A stretch of DNA of 64,000 nucleotides from Peptoniphilus mikwangii (GCF_000468535.1 NZ_AUQY01000002.1:350204-414203), one strand, 5' to 3'. Positions 29,384-39,178 are shown, numbered from the stretch's first letter. The notes: generated by a model from the letters alone, not told the origin. Numbers and translations: made by a program.

Positions 29384-30832
29384 TTAAGATACAACTTTTG
29401 TATTACATTGCTTCGTTATAAAATAAAAATCAGATCCTACTCCTTCCTCCGAAATTACTCCATATTTAAATTTGTGAAGCTCTAAAATATTTTTTACAAT
29501 ATAAAGTCCAAGTCCGGTTCCAACTGTAGGTCTTGTATGATTATTTCTAACTCTATAGAATCTCTCCCATATTGAATCCAATTTATCTTTCGGTATTCCT
29601 ATTCCTTTATCTATACAGTCAAACCTAACTACACCTAAATCTCCAACAACTTTTATAGTTATATCTTTTTCAGATTTAGAATAATTAATTGCATTATTTA
29701 TAAGATTATATATTACTTGCTCAATTCTTTTTTTGTTTGCAAATATATGAGTGTTTCCGGAATAAATAAAATTAAATTTATAATTATTTTTTTCAAACAT
29801 AATCTTAAATCTATCAATAACATCTTCTGCAACTTCTTTTAAATCTATACAATCAAATTTTATTTCTTCAAGATTTGATTCTATTTTTGAAATATCCAAA
29901 AGGTCGTTTACAAGCATAGTAAGTCTATCAGCCTCATTTATTATAGTATCAATATGCTTGTTTCTCATCTCTTCATTATTTCCTGATATATCCCTTATCA
30001 TTTCTCCATAAGATTTTATAACTGTAAGAGGTGTTTTTAAATCATGACTCACATTAGCAATTAAGTCTTTTCTTACTTCCATAGTTTTTGTAATTTCTCT
30101 TGTAGCATAATTGAGTGTATTTGAAAGATCATCTATTTCAGTATAATCTCCCTTTTTAAAATTTACAGAATAATCTCCACTTCCAAGCTTTTTTGCAGTT
30201 TTTGACATTTCAACAAGAGGTTTTGATAATCTTCTTGAAATAAAATAAGATAATGCGAATGCCAACAACAATGAAAGTATAGAAACTATTATTAAAAGTC
30301 TCTTTAATACATCTATTGCCGAATCTACAGGCTGTGGAGAGGTTTTTATCATTATATAGTAATTGGTTCCTGCAGTAGTACCAAGATAACCTGCATAAAC
30401 TATAGTTGGAGTTTCTAAATGTTTTAACTTAGTAATTGAAACCCTATAAGGATGATCTCCGTTTTTCACACCTGCAAAATATTCATCAAATGCATCACTT
30501 CCTATTACTTTTGGATTTATCATAACATCAAGCCATGTAAGAGGATAAATTAAAGTCCCCTCTTCATCAATTACTTCTATATTGAGTCCTTTTTTTTGAG
30601 AATAGTTTAATACTTTACTCTCAAAATCTTTATTCATATACTGGCTTCTTAAATAATCTCCAATTTTCGTAACCTCGTGTATTTTCATAGATTCATAAAA
30701 TCTATTTAAAAATACTATTTGAAAAAGCCATAGTATAGCAAGTATTACAACCGCAAATGCAGAAAAGTACTTCCAAAAAGTGAACATTATGCTTTTTTTG
30801 TCTATTTTTAAATTCTTATTCTTTCGTATCAA
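29384..30832 (-). CDS. Membrane sensor histidine kinase
   Basis: 482-aa kinase with two membrane segments (about residues 18-41 and 178-198) flanking a ~135-residue extracellular sensor domain. A HAMP linker, the HisKA box with H263 in NVSHDLKTPLTV, and HATPase motifs NNAINYSKS, DKGIGIPKDKL and TGLGLYIVKN follow. Signal unknown. The upstream reading starts at a TTG at 30832 inside the regulator gene; an ATG at 30787 (MFTFWKYF) is an alternative, and neither has a strong ribosome site. It overlaps the response regulator by 17 bases, so it is its partner. Confidence 0.93.
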   Translation of the reverse strand: MIRKNKNLKIDKKSIMFTFWKYFSAFAVVILAILWLFQIVFLNRFYESMKIHEVTKIGDYLRSQYMNKDFESKVLNYSQKKGLNIEVIDEEGTLIYPLTWLDVMINPKVIGSDAFDEYFAGVKNGDHPYRVSITKLKHLETPTIVYAGYLGTTAGTNYYIMIKTSPQPVDSAIDVLKRLLIIVSILSLLLAFALSYFISRRLSKPLVEMSKTAKKLGSGDYSVNFKKGDYTEIDDLSNTLNYATREITKTMEVRKDLIANVSHDLKTPLTVIKSYGEMIRDISGNNEEMRNKHIDTIINEADRLTMLVNDLLDISKIESNLEEIKFDCIDLKEVAEDVIDRFKIMFEKNNYKFNFIYSGNTHIFANKKRIEQVIYNLINNAINYSKSEKDITIKVVGDLGVVRFDCIDKGIGIPKDKLDSIWERFYRVRNNHTRPTVGTGLGLYIVKNILELHKFKYGVISEEGVGSDFYFITKQCNTKVVS

Positions 30833-31487
30833 ATTTATAACCTGTTCCTCTAACTGTTACAATGAATTTTCTATAATCTTTTATAGAATTTCTAAGCATT
30901 TTTATATGTGTATCAACGGTCCTATCATCACCATAAAAATCATATCCCCATACTTTGCTTAATAACTTGTCTCTTGAAAGAGCAATATTTTCATTAGTCG
31001 CTAAAAATACAAGTAAATCATATTCTTTTGGAGTCATATCAACTTTTTCTCCATCCACATAAACTACTCTTCCATCTAAATCAATTTTAAGACCTTGAAA
31101 TTCTAAAACTGCATTTTCAATTATTCTCTGACGTCTCTTAACTATTACATTAAGCCTCGCCATAAGTTCTTTTGGAGAAAATGGTTTGACAACATAATCA
31201 TCTATTCCAATTTCAAATCCAAATAACTTATCATATTCCTCTCCTCTTGCCGATAACATTAATACAGGAATATCATTAATCTTTTTTATTTCTTTATATG
31301 AAGAAAAACCATCAAGTCTTGGCATCATTATATCCATCACAATAACGTCAAATTCCTGCTCTTTACATTTTTCTATTGCTTCAAGTCCATCGCATGCTTC
31401 TACAACATTATGACCTTCAAACTCTGCATAAGTCTTTATTACTTCTCTTATTTTTTCTTCATCATCTACAACTAATATTTTAAACAA
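30816..31487 (-). CDS. OmpR/PhoB-family response regulator
   Basis: 223-aa regulator. The receiver domain has acidic residues in VVDDEE, phospho-acceptor D52 in VMDIMMPRLDG and the conserved lysine in VVKPFSP. The C-terminal winged helix has TPKEYDLLVFLATN and the wing VRGTGYKFD. It starts at a TTG (31487) with GAGGTGAT upstream. Target genes are unknown; likely co-transcribed with the kinase. Confidence 0.95.
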   Translation of the reverse strand: MFKILVVDDEEKIREVIKTYAEFEGHNVVEACDGLEAIEKCKEQEFDVIVMDIMMPRLDGFSSYKEIKKINDIPVLMLSARGEEYDKLFGFEIGIDDYVVKPFSPKELMARLNVIVKRRQRIIENAVLEFQGLKIDLDGRVVYVDGEKVDMTPKEYDLLVFLATNENIALSRDKLLSKVWGYDFYGDDRTVDTHIKMLRNSIKDYRKFIVTVRGTGYKFDTKE

Positions 31488-31560
31488 GCTATCACCTCTT
31501 TTTATAATATATAATCATTATGTGAAATAGAAATGAAATTTTAAAGATTAATATATTAAA

Positions 31561-32130
31561 TTAAAGTTCTCCCTTTAATCCACATATTTCGGCTCTTTCA
31601 CTTAACCCTTTTATTGTTTCTTCAAAAATTATATTTTTATCAATTTGAAGCATTTCACATCCTTCAAGAATAATGTCTCTATCACACCCTGCCGCAAATT
31701 TTTTATCCTTAAATTTTTTAGTTAATGACTTCAAATTCAAATCAAGCACAGATTTACTCGGTCTAAGTAAGCAACAAGCATTTATAATTCCTGTAAGTTC
31801 ATCTATTGTATAAAGTGTTTTTTCCATAAGCGATATAGGTTCAACATCTACACACATTTTCCAACCATGTGACTCTATTGCACGAATATATTCTTCGTCC
31901 CAATTTTCACTTTCTAAAATTTCTCTTGTTTTTATACAATGTTCTTCAGGATATTTTTCATAATCTAAATCATGACAAAGCCCAACTATACCCCATTTTT
32001 CTTCATCTTCACCAAAATATTTTGCAAAATGAATCATAGCAGCTTCTACTTGAAGACCATGTTTTATTAATGCATCTGATTCGTTATATTTTATTAACAA
32101 ATTATACGCCTGTTCCCTTGTAGGAATCAT
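31561..32130 (-). CDS. HD-domain metal-dependent phosphohydrolase-like protein
   Basis: 189-aa protein with an HD domain: KHGLQVEAAM supplies the first histidine, VGLCHDLDYEKYPEEH the HD pair. It resembles uncharacterised HDIG-type hydrolases in which a His/Asp metal site cleaves phosphates; no substrate can be deduced. The start MIPTREQAYN at 32130 follows AGAGGGTG by six bases; a longer reading to 32160 has no ribosome site. Stands between the antiporter and two-component units. Confidence 0.85.
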   Translation of the reverse strand: MIPTREQAYNLLIKYNESDALIKHGLQVEAAMIHFAKYFGEDEEKWGIVGLCHDLDYEKYPEEHCIKTREILESENWDEEYIRAIESHGWKMCVDVEPISLMEKTLYTIDELTGIINACCLLRPSKSVLDLNLKSLTKKFKDKKFAAGCDRDIILEGCEMLQIDKNIIFEETIKGLSERAEICGLKGEL

Positions 32131-32155
32131 ACTAACACCCTCTTTCTTTTTTTCT

Positions 32156-32184
32156 ATCATACCCTAATTTTTAATAATTTTAAA
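32156..32184 (-). promoter_or_regulatory. Candidate promoter of the HD-domain gene
   Basis: Minus-strand -35 TTTAAA (32179-32184), 17-base spacer, -10 TATGAT (32156-32161), just after the antiporter terminator. Both hexamers deviate from consensus. Confidence 0.45.
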
Positions 32185-32187
32185 CTA

Positions 32188-32229
32188 TTAAAAATTAAAA
32201 ACTTCGGTATTAATACCGAAGTTTTTAAT
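32188..32229 (-). terminator. Rho-independent terminator after the antiporter gene
   Basis: Near-perfect hairpin with core AACTTCGGTA / TACCGAAGTT flanked by A and T runs (32194-32229), so it could stop transcription from either side. It touches the antiporter stop codon. The T-tract on the minus strand serves the antiporter unit. Confidence 0.88.
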
Positions 32230-33408
32230 TTAACTATTTTCTTTTATGCATCCCGCTTTATCAAGAGCTATTTTAGCAAGTAAAGGTCCTATTAATTCAT
32301 ATACTATCGTCGCACTTAACACAATAGATCTAATCATTGCACCGTGAGGATTGGGAATTATTCTTGAGGCTATAAGACTTAAGCCAATTGCAACTCCGGC
32401 TTGCGGAACAAGTGTAAGTCCCAAATATTTTTGAACTGATTTAGGAAATTTTGCAATCTTAGATGCAGAATAAGCTCCAAGCATTTTCCCGATTACTCTT
32501 GTAATTATATATGATGCTCCCATTAATCCAACAGTCTTTAAATTTGCAAAGTCAAGTTCTGCCCCGGAAAGTACAAAAAAACATACTGTTACAGGCGGTG
32601 CTATACTACTTATAAGAGCACTATATCTTCTATTACTTTTACCTATATTTGATGAAACTACTCCCATGAGCATGAGTGTAAGAAGACTTGATAATTTTAA
32701 ATATAGAGCTATTGAAGTTACCATAAATATTGATGCAACTGAGATTATTGTTGTTTCACTATCACTTTTTGCCTTTTTAATAATGAACGAAAATCCAGTT
32801 CCCGATATCAATCCTAAAAGTAATGCAAGAATAATTTCTTTAATAGGTTTATAAATCATAACTCCTATACTAAGAGCACTATGTGAAATTAAAGAAATTG
32901 TGATTGATGATGCAATTCCAAAACAAATAATACATAAAACATCATCAAGTGCTACAACAGGTATAAGTACATCTACAAGATCTCCTTTTGCATTGTATTG
33001 TTTAATTACCATAAGTGTTGCAGCGGGTGCTGTTGCACATGCTATACTTCCAAGTGTAAGTGAAAAGGCAAAGCTTTCTTTAAATATAAACAAAGTTGAA
33101 ATAGTTACTGCAATAAATGCAAATATTCCCTCTAATAAAACTATTAATAAAATTCCGCTTCCCAATTTTTTAATAGCAGAAATCTTCATTTCATCACCTA
33201 TTGAAAAAGCTATAAATGCAAGCGCAACTTCACTTACAACATCAAGTGAAGAGAGTGTCTCTTTTGGAATAAGTCCGAGTACAGATGGACCTATTATAAT
33301 TCCACCAATCAAAAAACCTGTAACATCCGGAAATTTGAACTTGCCTAAGATTTTAGAAAAAACAAGTCCTGCTATTAATAATACTGATATATAATATATT
33401 TTATCCAT
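32230..33408 (-). CDS. Cation:proton antiporter (CPA2 / Kef-NhaP superfamily)
   Basis: 392-aa membrane protein with about 11-12 hydrophobic segments and no cytoplasmic RCK domain. Family features include GFLIGGIIIGPSVLGLIPKE near residue 35, ALAFIAFSIGDEM, and the GSIACATAPAATLMVIKQY and DDVLCIICFG stretches, where the aspartates of the transport site lie. Exchanges Na+ or K+ for H+. It is translationally joined to the PII-like gene before it (no gap). Confidence 0.9.
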   Translation of the reverse strand: MDKIYYISVLLIAGLVFSKILGKFKFPDVTGFLIGGIIIGPSVLGLIPKETLSSLDVVSEVALAFIAFSIGDEMKISAIKKLGSGILLIVLLEGIFAFIAVTISTLFIFKESFAFSLTLGSIACATAPAATLMVIKQYNAKGDLVDVLIPVVALDDVLCIICFGIASSITISLISHSALSIGVMIYKPIKEIILALLLGLISGTGFSFIIKKAKSDSETTIISVASIFMVTSIALYLKLSSLLTLMLMGVVSSNIGKSNRRYSALISSIAPPVTVCFFVLSGAELDFANLKTVGLMGASYIITRVIGKMLGAYSASKIAKFPKSVQKYLGLTLVPQAGVAIGLSLIASRIIPNPHGAMIRSIVLSATIVYELIGPLLAKIALDKAGCIKENS

Positions 33409-33744
33409 CTATTTAGTCAATCCCTCAAAACTTGTTACTTCAAAAGTAAACATAATTCCAACATTTTCTTTATTCAAATTACCAACTGCTCTTCTAACAC
33501 ATTCTTTTGCAACTTCAAGTTTCTCATCATTTAATAATAAAAATATTGTTTTATTATAAGGTCTTCCCTGATTTAACATAACCTTTAAATAACTGGTACT
33601 AAAACTTGGGTCAATATACGCCAATGATTGTGCCATTCCCTCGCTATCAATAATAGTACCTCCTCTTATATCATTATTCTTAAATTCTTCCAAAATGTCA
33701 TTAAAATGCTGTTCGTGATTAATTACTATAAATAATACTTGCAT
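33409..33744 (-). CDS. PII-like signalling protein paired with the antiporter
   Basis: 111-aa protein whose start MQVLFIVINHEQHFNDILEEFKNN and following IRGGTIIDSEGMAQSLAYID match the beta-alpha-beta pattern of PII-like proteins; the C-terminal KENVGIMFTFEVTSFEGL fits the last strands. It lacks the uridylylated tyrosine T-loop of GlnB. PII-like proteins often regulate a neighbouring transporter by binding a nucleotide, so it may gate the antiporter; that is inference. Start at 33744 follows GGAGGTTGAT. A TATAAT at 33765-33770 is a possible -10. Confidence 0.78.
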   Translation of the reverse strand: MQVLFIVINHEQHFNDILEEFKNNDIRGGTIIDSEGMAQSLAYIDPSFSTSYLKVMLNQGRPYNKTIFLLLNDEKLEVAKECVRRAVGNLNKENVGIMFTFEVTSFEGLTK

Positions 33745-33832
33745 GTTATCAACCTCCATAAGATATTATACACTCTATTAATATTTTTTAAAGCGTATTA
33801 CTTTAAATTCTAAATTTTTTTCAAATCAATCA

Positions 33833-33862
33833 CATAAAAAAGAGAAGCTATTAAAGCTTCTC
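33833..33862 (-). terminator. Rho-independent terminator overlapping the potD stop
   Basis: Minus-strand stem GAGAAGCT / AGCTTCTC (33842-33862, loop TTAAT) followed by TTTTTTATG. The 5' arm encodes the last three residues (EKL) of PotD. Confidence 0.88.
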
Positions 33863-34915
33863 ATCCATTGTAGCAGATACTTCTGTCCATATTTTATCAT
33901 ATAAAGATACATTTTCTCCAAGATCTTTATACGACTCAAGCTCAGGTAATTTAGAATAATCAGGATATGCAACTTCTGAATTTTTTAATTTTTCAGGAAG
34001 TAAATCTTTAGCAGCATCAACAGGAGAAGTATAGCCTACACAATATTCGGCATTTTTTGCTGCAATATCCGGTCTACACATAAAGTCAATAAATTTTTCC
34101 GCAGCTTCTTTATTTTTTGCATTTTTGGGAATTACGAATGAATCTATCCAAATATTTGATCCTTCTTTAGGAATTACATATTTTAAACTGGAATTATTCT
34201 CCATCATAAGAGCCGCATCTCCTGAATACATAACCCCCATTGCAGCATCCCCTTGAACTAATACATCCCTGCCATCATCTGTCAAATAAGCATATACTAA
34301 CGGTTTTTGTTGTATTAATATTTCCTTTGCCTCTTCAAGCTGAATTTTATCTATAGAATTCATGGAATAGCCAAGTTTCTTTAATGCTATAGCTATTGAA
34401 TCTCTTTGAGAGTTATACATTATAATTTGGTTTTTATACTTGGCATCCCAAAGTGCATTCCAAGAATTTATATCTTCACTAACCATTTCTGTATTATATA
34501 TAATACCAACAGTTCCCGCAAAATAAGGTACTGAATATTCATTATTCGGATCAAATTCTTTATTTTTTAAAGCAGATGATATACCGCTATAATTAGGTAT
34601 ATTGTTAAAATCTAATTTTTGTATAATATCTTCCTTTATAAGCCTTTCAATCATATAATCTGATGGAACTAAAATATCATATGCATCTTTAGATTGAGTT
34701 GCTTTTATATACATATCTTCATTAGATGCAAATGTATCGTATACAACTCTTATTCCTGTTTCTTTTTCAAATTCCTTTATCGTACTGGGATCCATATATT
34801 CGCCCGCATTATATACATTAATTGTAGCCGTACTTGATGAACTGCCGCCACATGAAGATAGCAACATCGCTATTATAAAAACTAAACCTATTAATAAAAT
34901 TTTATTTTTTTTCAT
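33851..34915 (-). CDS. potD: Spermidine/putrescine-binding lipoprotein PotD
   Basis: 354-aa periplasmic-type binding protein anchored by lipid. Signal peptide ends in the lipobox LSSC (C22). The mature part starts with polar serines, then INVYNAGEYMDPSTIKEFEKETGIRVVYDTFASNEDMY, typical of PotD/PotF. Captures polyamines for PotABC. Last gene of the operon. Confidence 0.94.
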   Translation of the reverse strand: MKKNKILLIGLVFIIAMLLSSCGGSSSSTATINVYNAGEYMDPSTIKEFEKETGIRVVYDTFASNEDMYIKATQSKDAYDILVPSDYMIERLIKEDIIQKLDFNNIPNYSGISSALKNKEFDPNNEYSVPYFAGTVGIIYNTEMVSEDINSWNALWDAKYKNQIIMYNSQRDSIAIALKKLGYSMNSIDKIQLEEAKEILIQQKPLVYAYLTDDGRDVLVQGDAAMGVMYSGDAALMMENNSSLKYVIPKEGSNIWIDSFVIPKNAKNKEAAEKFIDFMCRPDIAAKNAEYCVGYTSPVDAAKDLLPEKLKNSEVAYPDYSKLPELESYKDLGENVSLYDKIWTEVSATMDEKL

Positions 34916-34925
34916 ATTTGTAACC

Positions 34926-35705
34926 TCACTTATTAATAATTTGCTTACTGTTTCTCTTATTAATAATAATCAATAGTACCAATAAAGATATAAACATTAT
35001 AGTTGACATTGCATTTATTGCAGGATTAATTCCCTTTCTTGCCATAGTATAAATTGTAATCGAAAGATTTGGAACTCCATGGCCTGTTGTAAAATAACTT
35101 ACAACAAAATCATCAATTGAAAGTGTAAATGCCATAAGTGCACCTGTTATTATTCCGGGTTTTATTTGCGGTATAACCACATGTCTCATAGCATACTCAG
35201 GTGTTGCTCCAAGATCCAAAGCAGCTTCAACAGTATTTTTGTCCATTTGCTTTAACTTAGGAAGAACTGATAAAATTACATACGGTGTACAAAATACAAT
35301 ATGTGACAGTGTCATTGTCAACATTCCGAAATTAAGTCCTAAAAATCCATATAACCCCATTAATGCAACTGCAGTTACAATATCCGGATTTAATACCGGT
35401 AAATAGTTAACATCAAGAATTATTTCTTTTCTGTGCCCTTTAAGCTCATGTATTCCTATTGCTGCAAATGTTCCAAGGACAGTAGATATTAATGTTGCTA
35501 TAACCGCTACTATTAAAGTTATATAAAGACTTCTGAGAATTGTAGAATCTTCCAAAAGAGCTCTATACCATCTTAAAGTAAATCCTGCCCAAGATCCTCT
35601 CAATTTAGAATCATTAAAGGAAAAAACCATAAGCACAGCTATTGGTGCATACAGAAAAATAAAAACCAAAATTAAATATAGTTTATCCAATATTTTTCTT
35701 ACCAT
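34926..35705 (-). CDS. potC: Spermidine/putrescine ABC transporter permease PotC
   Basis: 259-aa permease with six predicted membrane segments and the EAA loop EAALDLGATPEYAMRHVVIPQIKPG, which contacts the ATPase. Length and gene order identify it as the second permease. Overlaps potB by seven bases. Confidence 0.94.
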   Translation of the reverse strand: MVRKILDKLYLILVFIFLYAPIAVLMVFSFNDSKLRGSWAGFTLRWYRALLEDSTILRSLYITLIVAVIATLISTVLGTFAAIGIHELKGHRKEIILDVNYLPVLNPDIVTAVALMGLYGFLGLNFGMLTMTLSHIVFCTPYVILSVLPKLKQMDKNTVEAALDLGATPEYAMRHVVIPQIKPGIITGALMAFTLSIDDFVVSYFTTGHGVPNLSITIYTMARKGINPAINAMSTIMFISLLVLLIIINKRNSKQIINK

Positions 35706-36535
35706 ATAGCTCCACCTCCTTCTCTGTTTTTACCTTTGGAAATGATATTTGAACCTACAAGGAATAAAATCATTATAATAATCAAAATTATTGAAATCGC
35801 AGAACCGAAAGCCCAATCTCCTGTAAAAGTAAATTGTTGCTCTATTAAATTACCTATTAAGTAAAATCTATTTCCGCCAAGTAAATTTGAAATTACAAAT
35901 GTAGAAATAGCAGGTATAAACACCATTGTTATGCCTGTATACACTCCTGAAAGTGAAAGAGGTAATGTAACTTTTAAAAATACTTTTAAATTATTTGCAC
36001 CCAAATCCTTAGCTGCATCAATTAAATTTTTGTCAATTTTAAGTAATACCGTATAAATCGGAAGTACCATAAATGGCAAAAAATTATATACCATACCAAG
36101 CATTACAGCACGCATATTATACATCAAATTTAACGGAGCAAATCCAAGTACAGATAAAAATTTATTTATAAGTCCATTGTTTCCAAGTAAAGTCAGCCAT
36201 GCATAAGTTCTAAGCAAAAAATTCATCCACATTGGAATTATAAATAGTAAAATCAAATTACCTCTGACCTTTTCGCTCATTCTTGAAATTATATATGCAA
36301 CAGGATATCCTACTAAAAGACATATAACTGTTGAAAAAAATGCAACGATAAGAGATGTCCAAAGTATTTTTAGATATAACGGTTCAAAAAATCTACTGAA
36401 ATTTTCAAAAGAAAATTTAAAATCAGAAAGCCCCATACCCCTACTGCCATTTAAAGAATATGCCAATATTAAAACTATTGGAAATACTATAAAAATTAAT
36501 GCCCAAAGTGCATATACATAGGAATATTTTTTCAT
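35699..36535 (-). CDS. potB: Spermidine/putrescine ABC transporter permease PotB
   Basis: 278-aa permease with six membrane segments, the region [18 protein letters not shown] typical of PotB and the EAA loop [22 protein letters not shown]. Overlaps potA by four bases (ATGA) and potC by seven. Confidence 0.94.
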   Translation of the reverse strand: MKKYSYVYALWALIFIVFPIVLILAYSLNGSRGMGLSDFKFSFENFSRFFEPLYLKILWTSLIVAFFSTVICLLVGYPVAYIISRMSEKVRGNLILLFIIPMWMNFLLRTYAWLTLLGNNGLINKFLSVLGFAPLNLMYNMRAVMLGMVYNFLPFMVLPIYTVLLKIDKNLIDAAKDLGANNLKVFLKVTLPLSLSGVYTGITMVFIPAISTFVISNLLGGNRFYLIGNLIEQQFTFTGDWAFGSAISIILIIIMILFLVGSNIISKGKNREGGGAIW

Positions 36536-37578
36536 TTTCCACCAGCTTTCATTACATGGATCAAATCAGGATCAATATTTATTCCTACAACCGAATTTAT
36601 AGGTCTATTTATCGTAGATTGAACAAGCATATTGAAGCCATTAACGTCAACTTCCATCTCGTAATGAACTCCTCTGAAAATTTCAGATTTTACAACTCCA
36701 CTAAGCATTCCATCTCCATTTACAAGATCAACATCCTCAGGTCGTATTACGATTTCAACCTCTTCATCCTTATCAAATCCCTTATCAACACATTTAAATA
36801 AATGTCCTAAAAATTCAACAGAATAATCTTCTCTCATAATGCCATTAATAATATTACTTTCTCCTATAAAATCAGCTACAAATGCATTTTTAGGTTCATT
36901 ATATATGTCAATGGGAGTTCCGATTTGCTGTATCTTACCATTATTCATTACAACTATAGTATCAGACATAGAAAGAGCTTCTTCCTGATCATGAGTTACA
37001 TAAATAAACGTAGTTTCAACACTTTTTTGAATTTTTTTAAGCTCTATTTGCATACCTTGTCTAAGTTTTAAATCAAGTGCTCCAAGCGGTTCATCAAGTA
37101 ATATAACTTTAGGTTCATTAACAAGTGCTCTTGCAATTGCAACTCTTTGTTGCTGTCCACCACTTAAAGAATTTATGGATCTATTTTCAAAATTTTTAAG
37201 ATTTACAATTTTTAAAACCTCTTTAACTTTTGAAGCTATTTCTGATGCACCCATCTTTTTTATTTTTAATCCGAAAGCTATATTTTGCGAAACGTTTAGA
37301 TGAGGAAAAAGAGCATACTTTTGAAAAACAGTATTTATATTTCTCTCATAAGGTTCAAGTTCTGTTATGTCTTTTCCTTCAAAAATAACTTTGCCGCTAT
37401 CAGGTGTCTCAAAACCGCCAATAATTCTAAGAGTTGTAGTTTTTCCGCAACCACTTGGACCAAGTAATGTAAGAAATTCATTTTTTTTAACAGACAAATT
37501 AAAATCACTTAAAATAACATCTTCTTCAAAAGTCTTATTTATATTTACTAAGTCTATTACACAATTTTCCATACTCAT
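36532..37578 (-). CDS. potA: Spermidine/putrescine ABC transporter ATPase PotA
   Basis: 348-aa ABC ATPase: Walker [10 protein letters not shown], signature LSGGQQQR, Walker [13 protein letters not shown], switch histidine in THDQEEA. The C-terminal TOBE-like regulatory domain (about residues 240-345, [12 protein letters not shown]) is typical of PotA. Lies 5 bases downstream of the regulator gene. Confidence 0.95.
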   Translation of the reverse strand: MSMENCVIDLVNINKTFEEDVILSDFNLSVKKNEFLTLLGPSGCGKTTTLRIIGGFETPDSGKVIFEGKDITELEPYERNINTVFQKYALFPHLNVSQNIAFGLKIKKMGASEIASKVKEVLKIVNLKNFENRSINSLSGGQQQRVAIARALVNEPKVILLDEPLGALDLKLRQGMQIELKKIQKSVETTFIYVTHDQEEALSMSDTIVVMNNGKIQQIGTPIDIYNEPKNAFVADFIGESNIINGIMREDYSVEFLGHLFKCVDKGFDKDEEVEIVIRPEDVDLVNGDGMLSGVVKSEIFRGVHYEMEVDVNGFNMLVQSTINRPINSVVGINIDPDLIHVMKAGGK

Positions 37579-37583
37579 CCCCC

Positions 37584-38120
37584 TTAAAAATTAGGTGGTG
37601 AACTTATATACATCACCCTTGCAACTTTTGCATTTTTATTTTCAAGATAACTTACTTTATTCGCAGTAAAATAAAATGTTTCATTTTTCTTAATATCAAA
37701 TTTTTCATCTCCATAATTAAGCTCAACTCTTCCCTCTAATACATATCCCATTATTTCACCTTCAAAAGGATCTAAAAGCTTAGTCGATGAATTTTTTTCA
37801 AGCTCTATAATTATAGGCTCCATTTCATTTTTTTGAGCATTAGGAACTATCCAAGTTATTTTATAACCATCATCTTTAACAATTTCAAAGTAATCTTCTT
37901 TTTTAAAGACAATCTTTTCCTCTACATCATCTTCAAAAAATTCAAGAGGAGTAGTTCCAAGTGCTTCTAATATATCAATTAAAGTTGCTACCGAAGGTGA
38001 TGTCAAATTTCTTTCAACTTGTGATATAAACCCTTTTGTAAGTTCAGATCTGTCCGCTAATTCTTCTTGAGTAAGCGCCTGTTTAACTCTCAAATTTTTT
38101 AGTTTATTTCCAATATCCAA
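37584..38120 (-). CDS. XRE-cupin transcriptional regulator of the pot operon
   Basis: 178-aa protein: N-terminal helix-turn-helix ([46 protein letters not shown]) and a C-terminal cupin ([28 protein letters not shown]). This architecture (PuuR-like) is usual for polyamine-linked regulators, and it heads the pot operon. The start is a TTG at 38120 with AGAGGTGAT three bases away from it; a TTG at 38138 lies before the ribosome site. A polyamine may be the cupin ligand, by inference. Confidence 0.9.
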   Translation of the reverse strand: MDIGNKLKNLRVKQALTQEELADRSELTKGFISQVERNLTSPSVATLIDILEALGTTPLEFFEDDVEEKIVFKKEDYFEIVKDDGYKITWIVPNAQKNEMEPIIIELEKNSSTKLLDPFEGEIMGYVLEGRVELNYGDEKFDIKKNETFYFTANKVSYLENKNAKVARVMYISSPPNF

Positions 38121-38179
38121 ATAATCACCTCTTAACAAAATATTAAACTATCTACTTAATTTATTAAATACCACTAAAG

Positions 38180-38208
38180 ATTATAATTTGTTTGATTTTT
38201 AATGTCAA
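38180..38208 (-). promoter_or_regulatory. Consensus sigma-A promoter of the pot operon
   Basis: Perfect TTGACA (38203-38208) and TATAAT (38180-38185) with a 17-base spacer on the minus strand. Similar decamers ACCACTAAAG (38170-38179) and ACACCTAAAG (38226-38235) flank it and are candidate operator half-sites for the XRE regulator. Confidence 0.85.
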
Positions 38209-38260
38209 CATAAATTTAAAAAATAACACCTAAAGTTTTATAAATTAAACTACATAAACA

Positions 38261-38290
38261 ATAAAAATAAAGTCTCCAAAAAGAGACTTT
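38261..38290 (-). terminator. Rho-independent terminator downstream of the small membrane protein
   Basis: Stem AAAGTCTC / GAGACTTT with a six-base loop (38269-38290), followed on the minus strand by ATTTTTATTG. It ends the transcript from 38637. The stretch 38291-38406 holds a 27-codon open frame without a start and no other feature. Confidence 0.75.
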
Positions 38291-38406
38291 ACATTTTATA
38301 CTTTAAATATTTATTACTTTTTTCATCTAACAATATAGGATGTATTAATATCTTTTTATGAAGAAATCTTTTTCACGTTCATAAATTTTTATAAATTGTA
38401 TCCTAC

Positions 38407-38637
38407 CTACTCTTTTTTATTTTCTAACTCTTCAAGCGCCTTTATATAAGGTTTTCTGTATCTTTTTGTCCAAAATATTAAAAAAATACCAACTATTGCC
38501 AAAAATATATCTTTCTTTTGATAACTTCCGATTATTGCTGCAAGTCCTAAAATATAAAACACCGGTCCGAAATACTTTAAAAACTTCCCATTAATTCTTA
38601 TATTTTTTTCATTTTTATTATCTTTATTTTCATTCAT
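38407..38637 (-). CDS. Small two-helix membrane protein, unknown function
   Basis: 76-aa protein with a charged N-terminus rich in N, K and D, two hydrophobic segments (KYFGPVFYILGLAAIIGSY; IFLAIVGIFLIFW) and a basic then acidic tail. I do not recognise a family. ATG at 38637 follows GGAG by nine bases and is preferred to 38652. It is flanked by terminators on both sides, so it is a single-gene unit. Confidence 0.65.
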   Translation of the reverse strand: MNENKDNKNEKNIRINGKFLKYFGPVFYILGLAAIIGSYQKKDIFLAIVGIFLIFWTKRYRKPYIKALEELENKKE

Positions 38638-38716
38638 ACTAATAATCTCCATATAGAATAATATTAATTTAATTATACTATCAGTATAAATAACTTCAAG
38701 TTCAATTTTATTTCAA

Positions 38717-38757
38717 AATAAAAAAACCTTGGAATGTTGGTGTTTTCCAAGGTTTTG
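38717..38757 (-). terminator. Rho-independent terminator after rpsI
   Basis: 12-bp stem AAAACCTTGGAA / TTCCAAGGTTTT (38723-38756, ten-base loop) followed by T-rich sequence on the minus strand. Lies 13 bases after the rpsI stop. Confidence 0.9.
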
Positions 38758-38769
38758 TATAATAATATA

Positions 38770-39162
38770 TTATCTCTTTGAAAATTGTGGAGCTCTTCTT
38801 GCTTTCTTTAAACCGTACTTCTTTCTTTCCTTCATTCTTGGATCTCTTGTTAAGAAACCGGCTTTTTTAAGAATTACTCTGTGTTCAGGATCTACTTCAA
38901 GCAATGCACGAGATATTCCTTGTCTTATTGCTCCTGCTTGTCCTGTATATCCTCCGCCTATTACTTTTACTATTACATCAAATTGTGATAGTGTTTCTGT
39001 TAATGTTAGGGGAGATTTAGCAACTATTCTAAGAGTCTCATAATCGAAATAATTTTCAATATCACGACCATTTATTGTAAAGTTTCCATTACCAGGTAGT
39101 AATCTTACTTGTGCAATAGAAGTTTTTCTTCTTCCTGTGCCTCTGTATTGTGATTTATCCAT
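38770..39162 (-). CDS. rpsI: 30S ribosomal protein S9
   Basis: 130-aa protein with the S9 N-terminus [27 protein letters not shown] and the C-terminal [25 protein letters not shown], whose basic tail contacts P-site tRNA. Paired with rplM as in most bacteria; gap of 16 bases. Confidence 0.99.
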   Translation of the reverse strand: MDKSQYRGTGRRKTSIAQVRLLPGNGNFTINGRDIENYFDYETLRIVAKSPLTLTETLSQFDVIVKVIGGGYTGQAGAIRQGISRALLEVDPEHRVILKKAGFLTRDPRMKERKKYGLKKARRAPQFSKR

Positions 39163-39178
39163 TTGTATCCTCCCTCAA

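Noticed and set aside
32900..33394. 164-codon plus-strand frame opposite the antiporter
   Set aside because: Antisense shadow; the minus-strand frame encodes a clear membrane antiporter.
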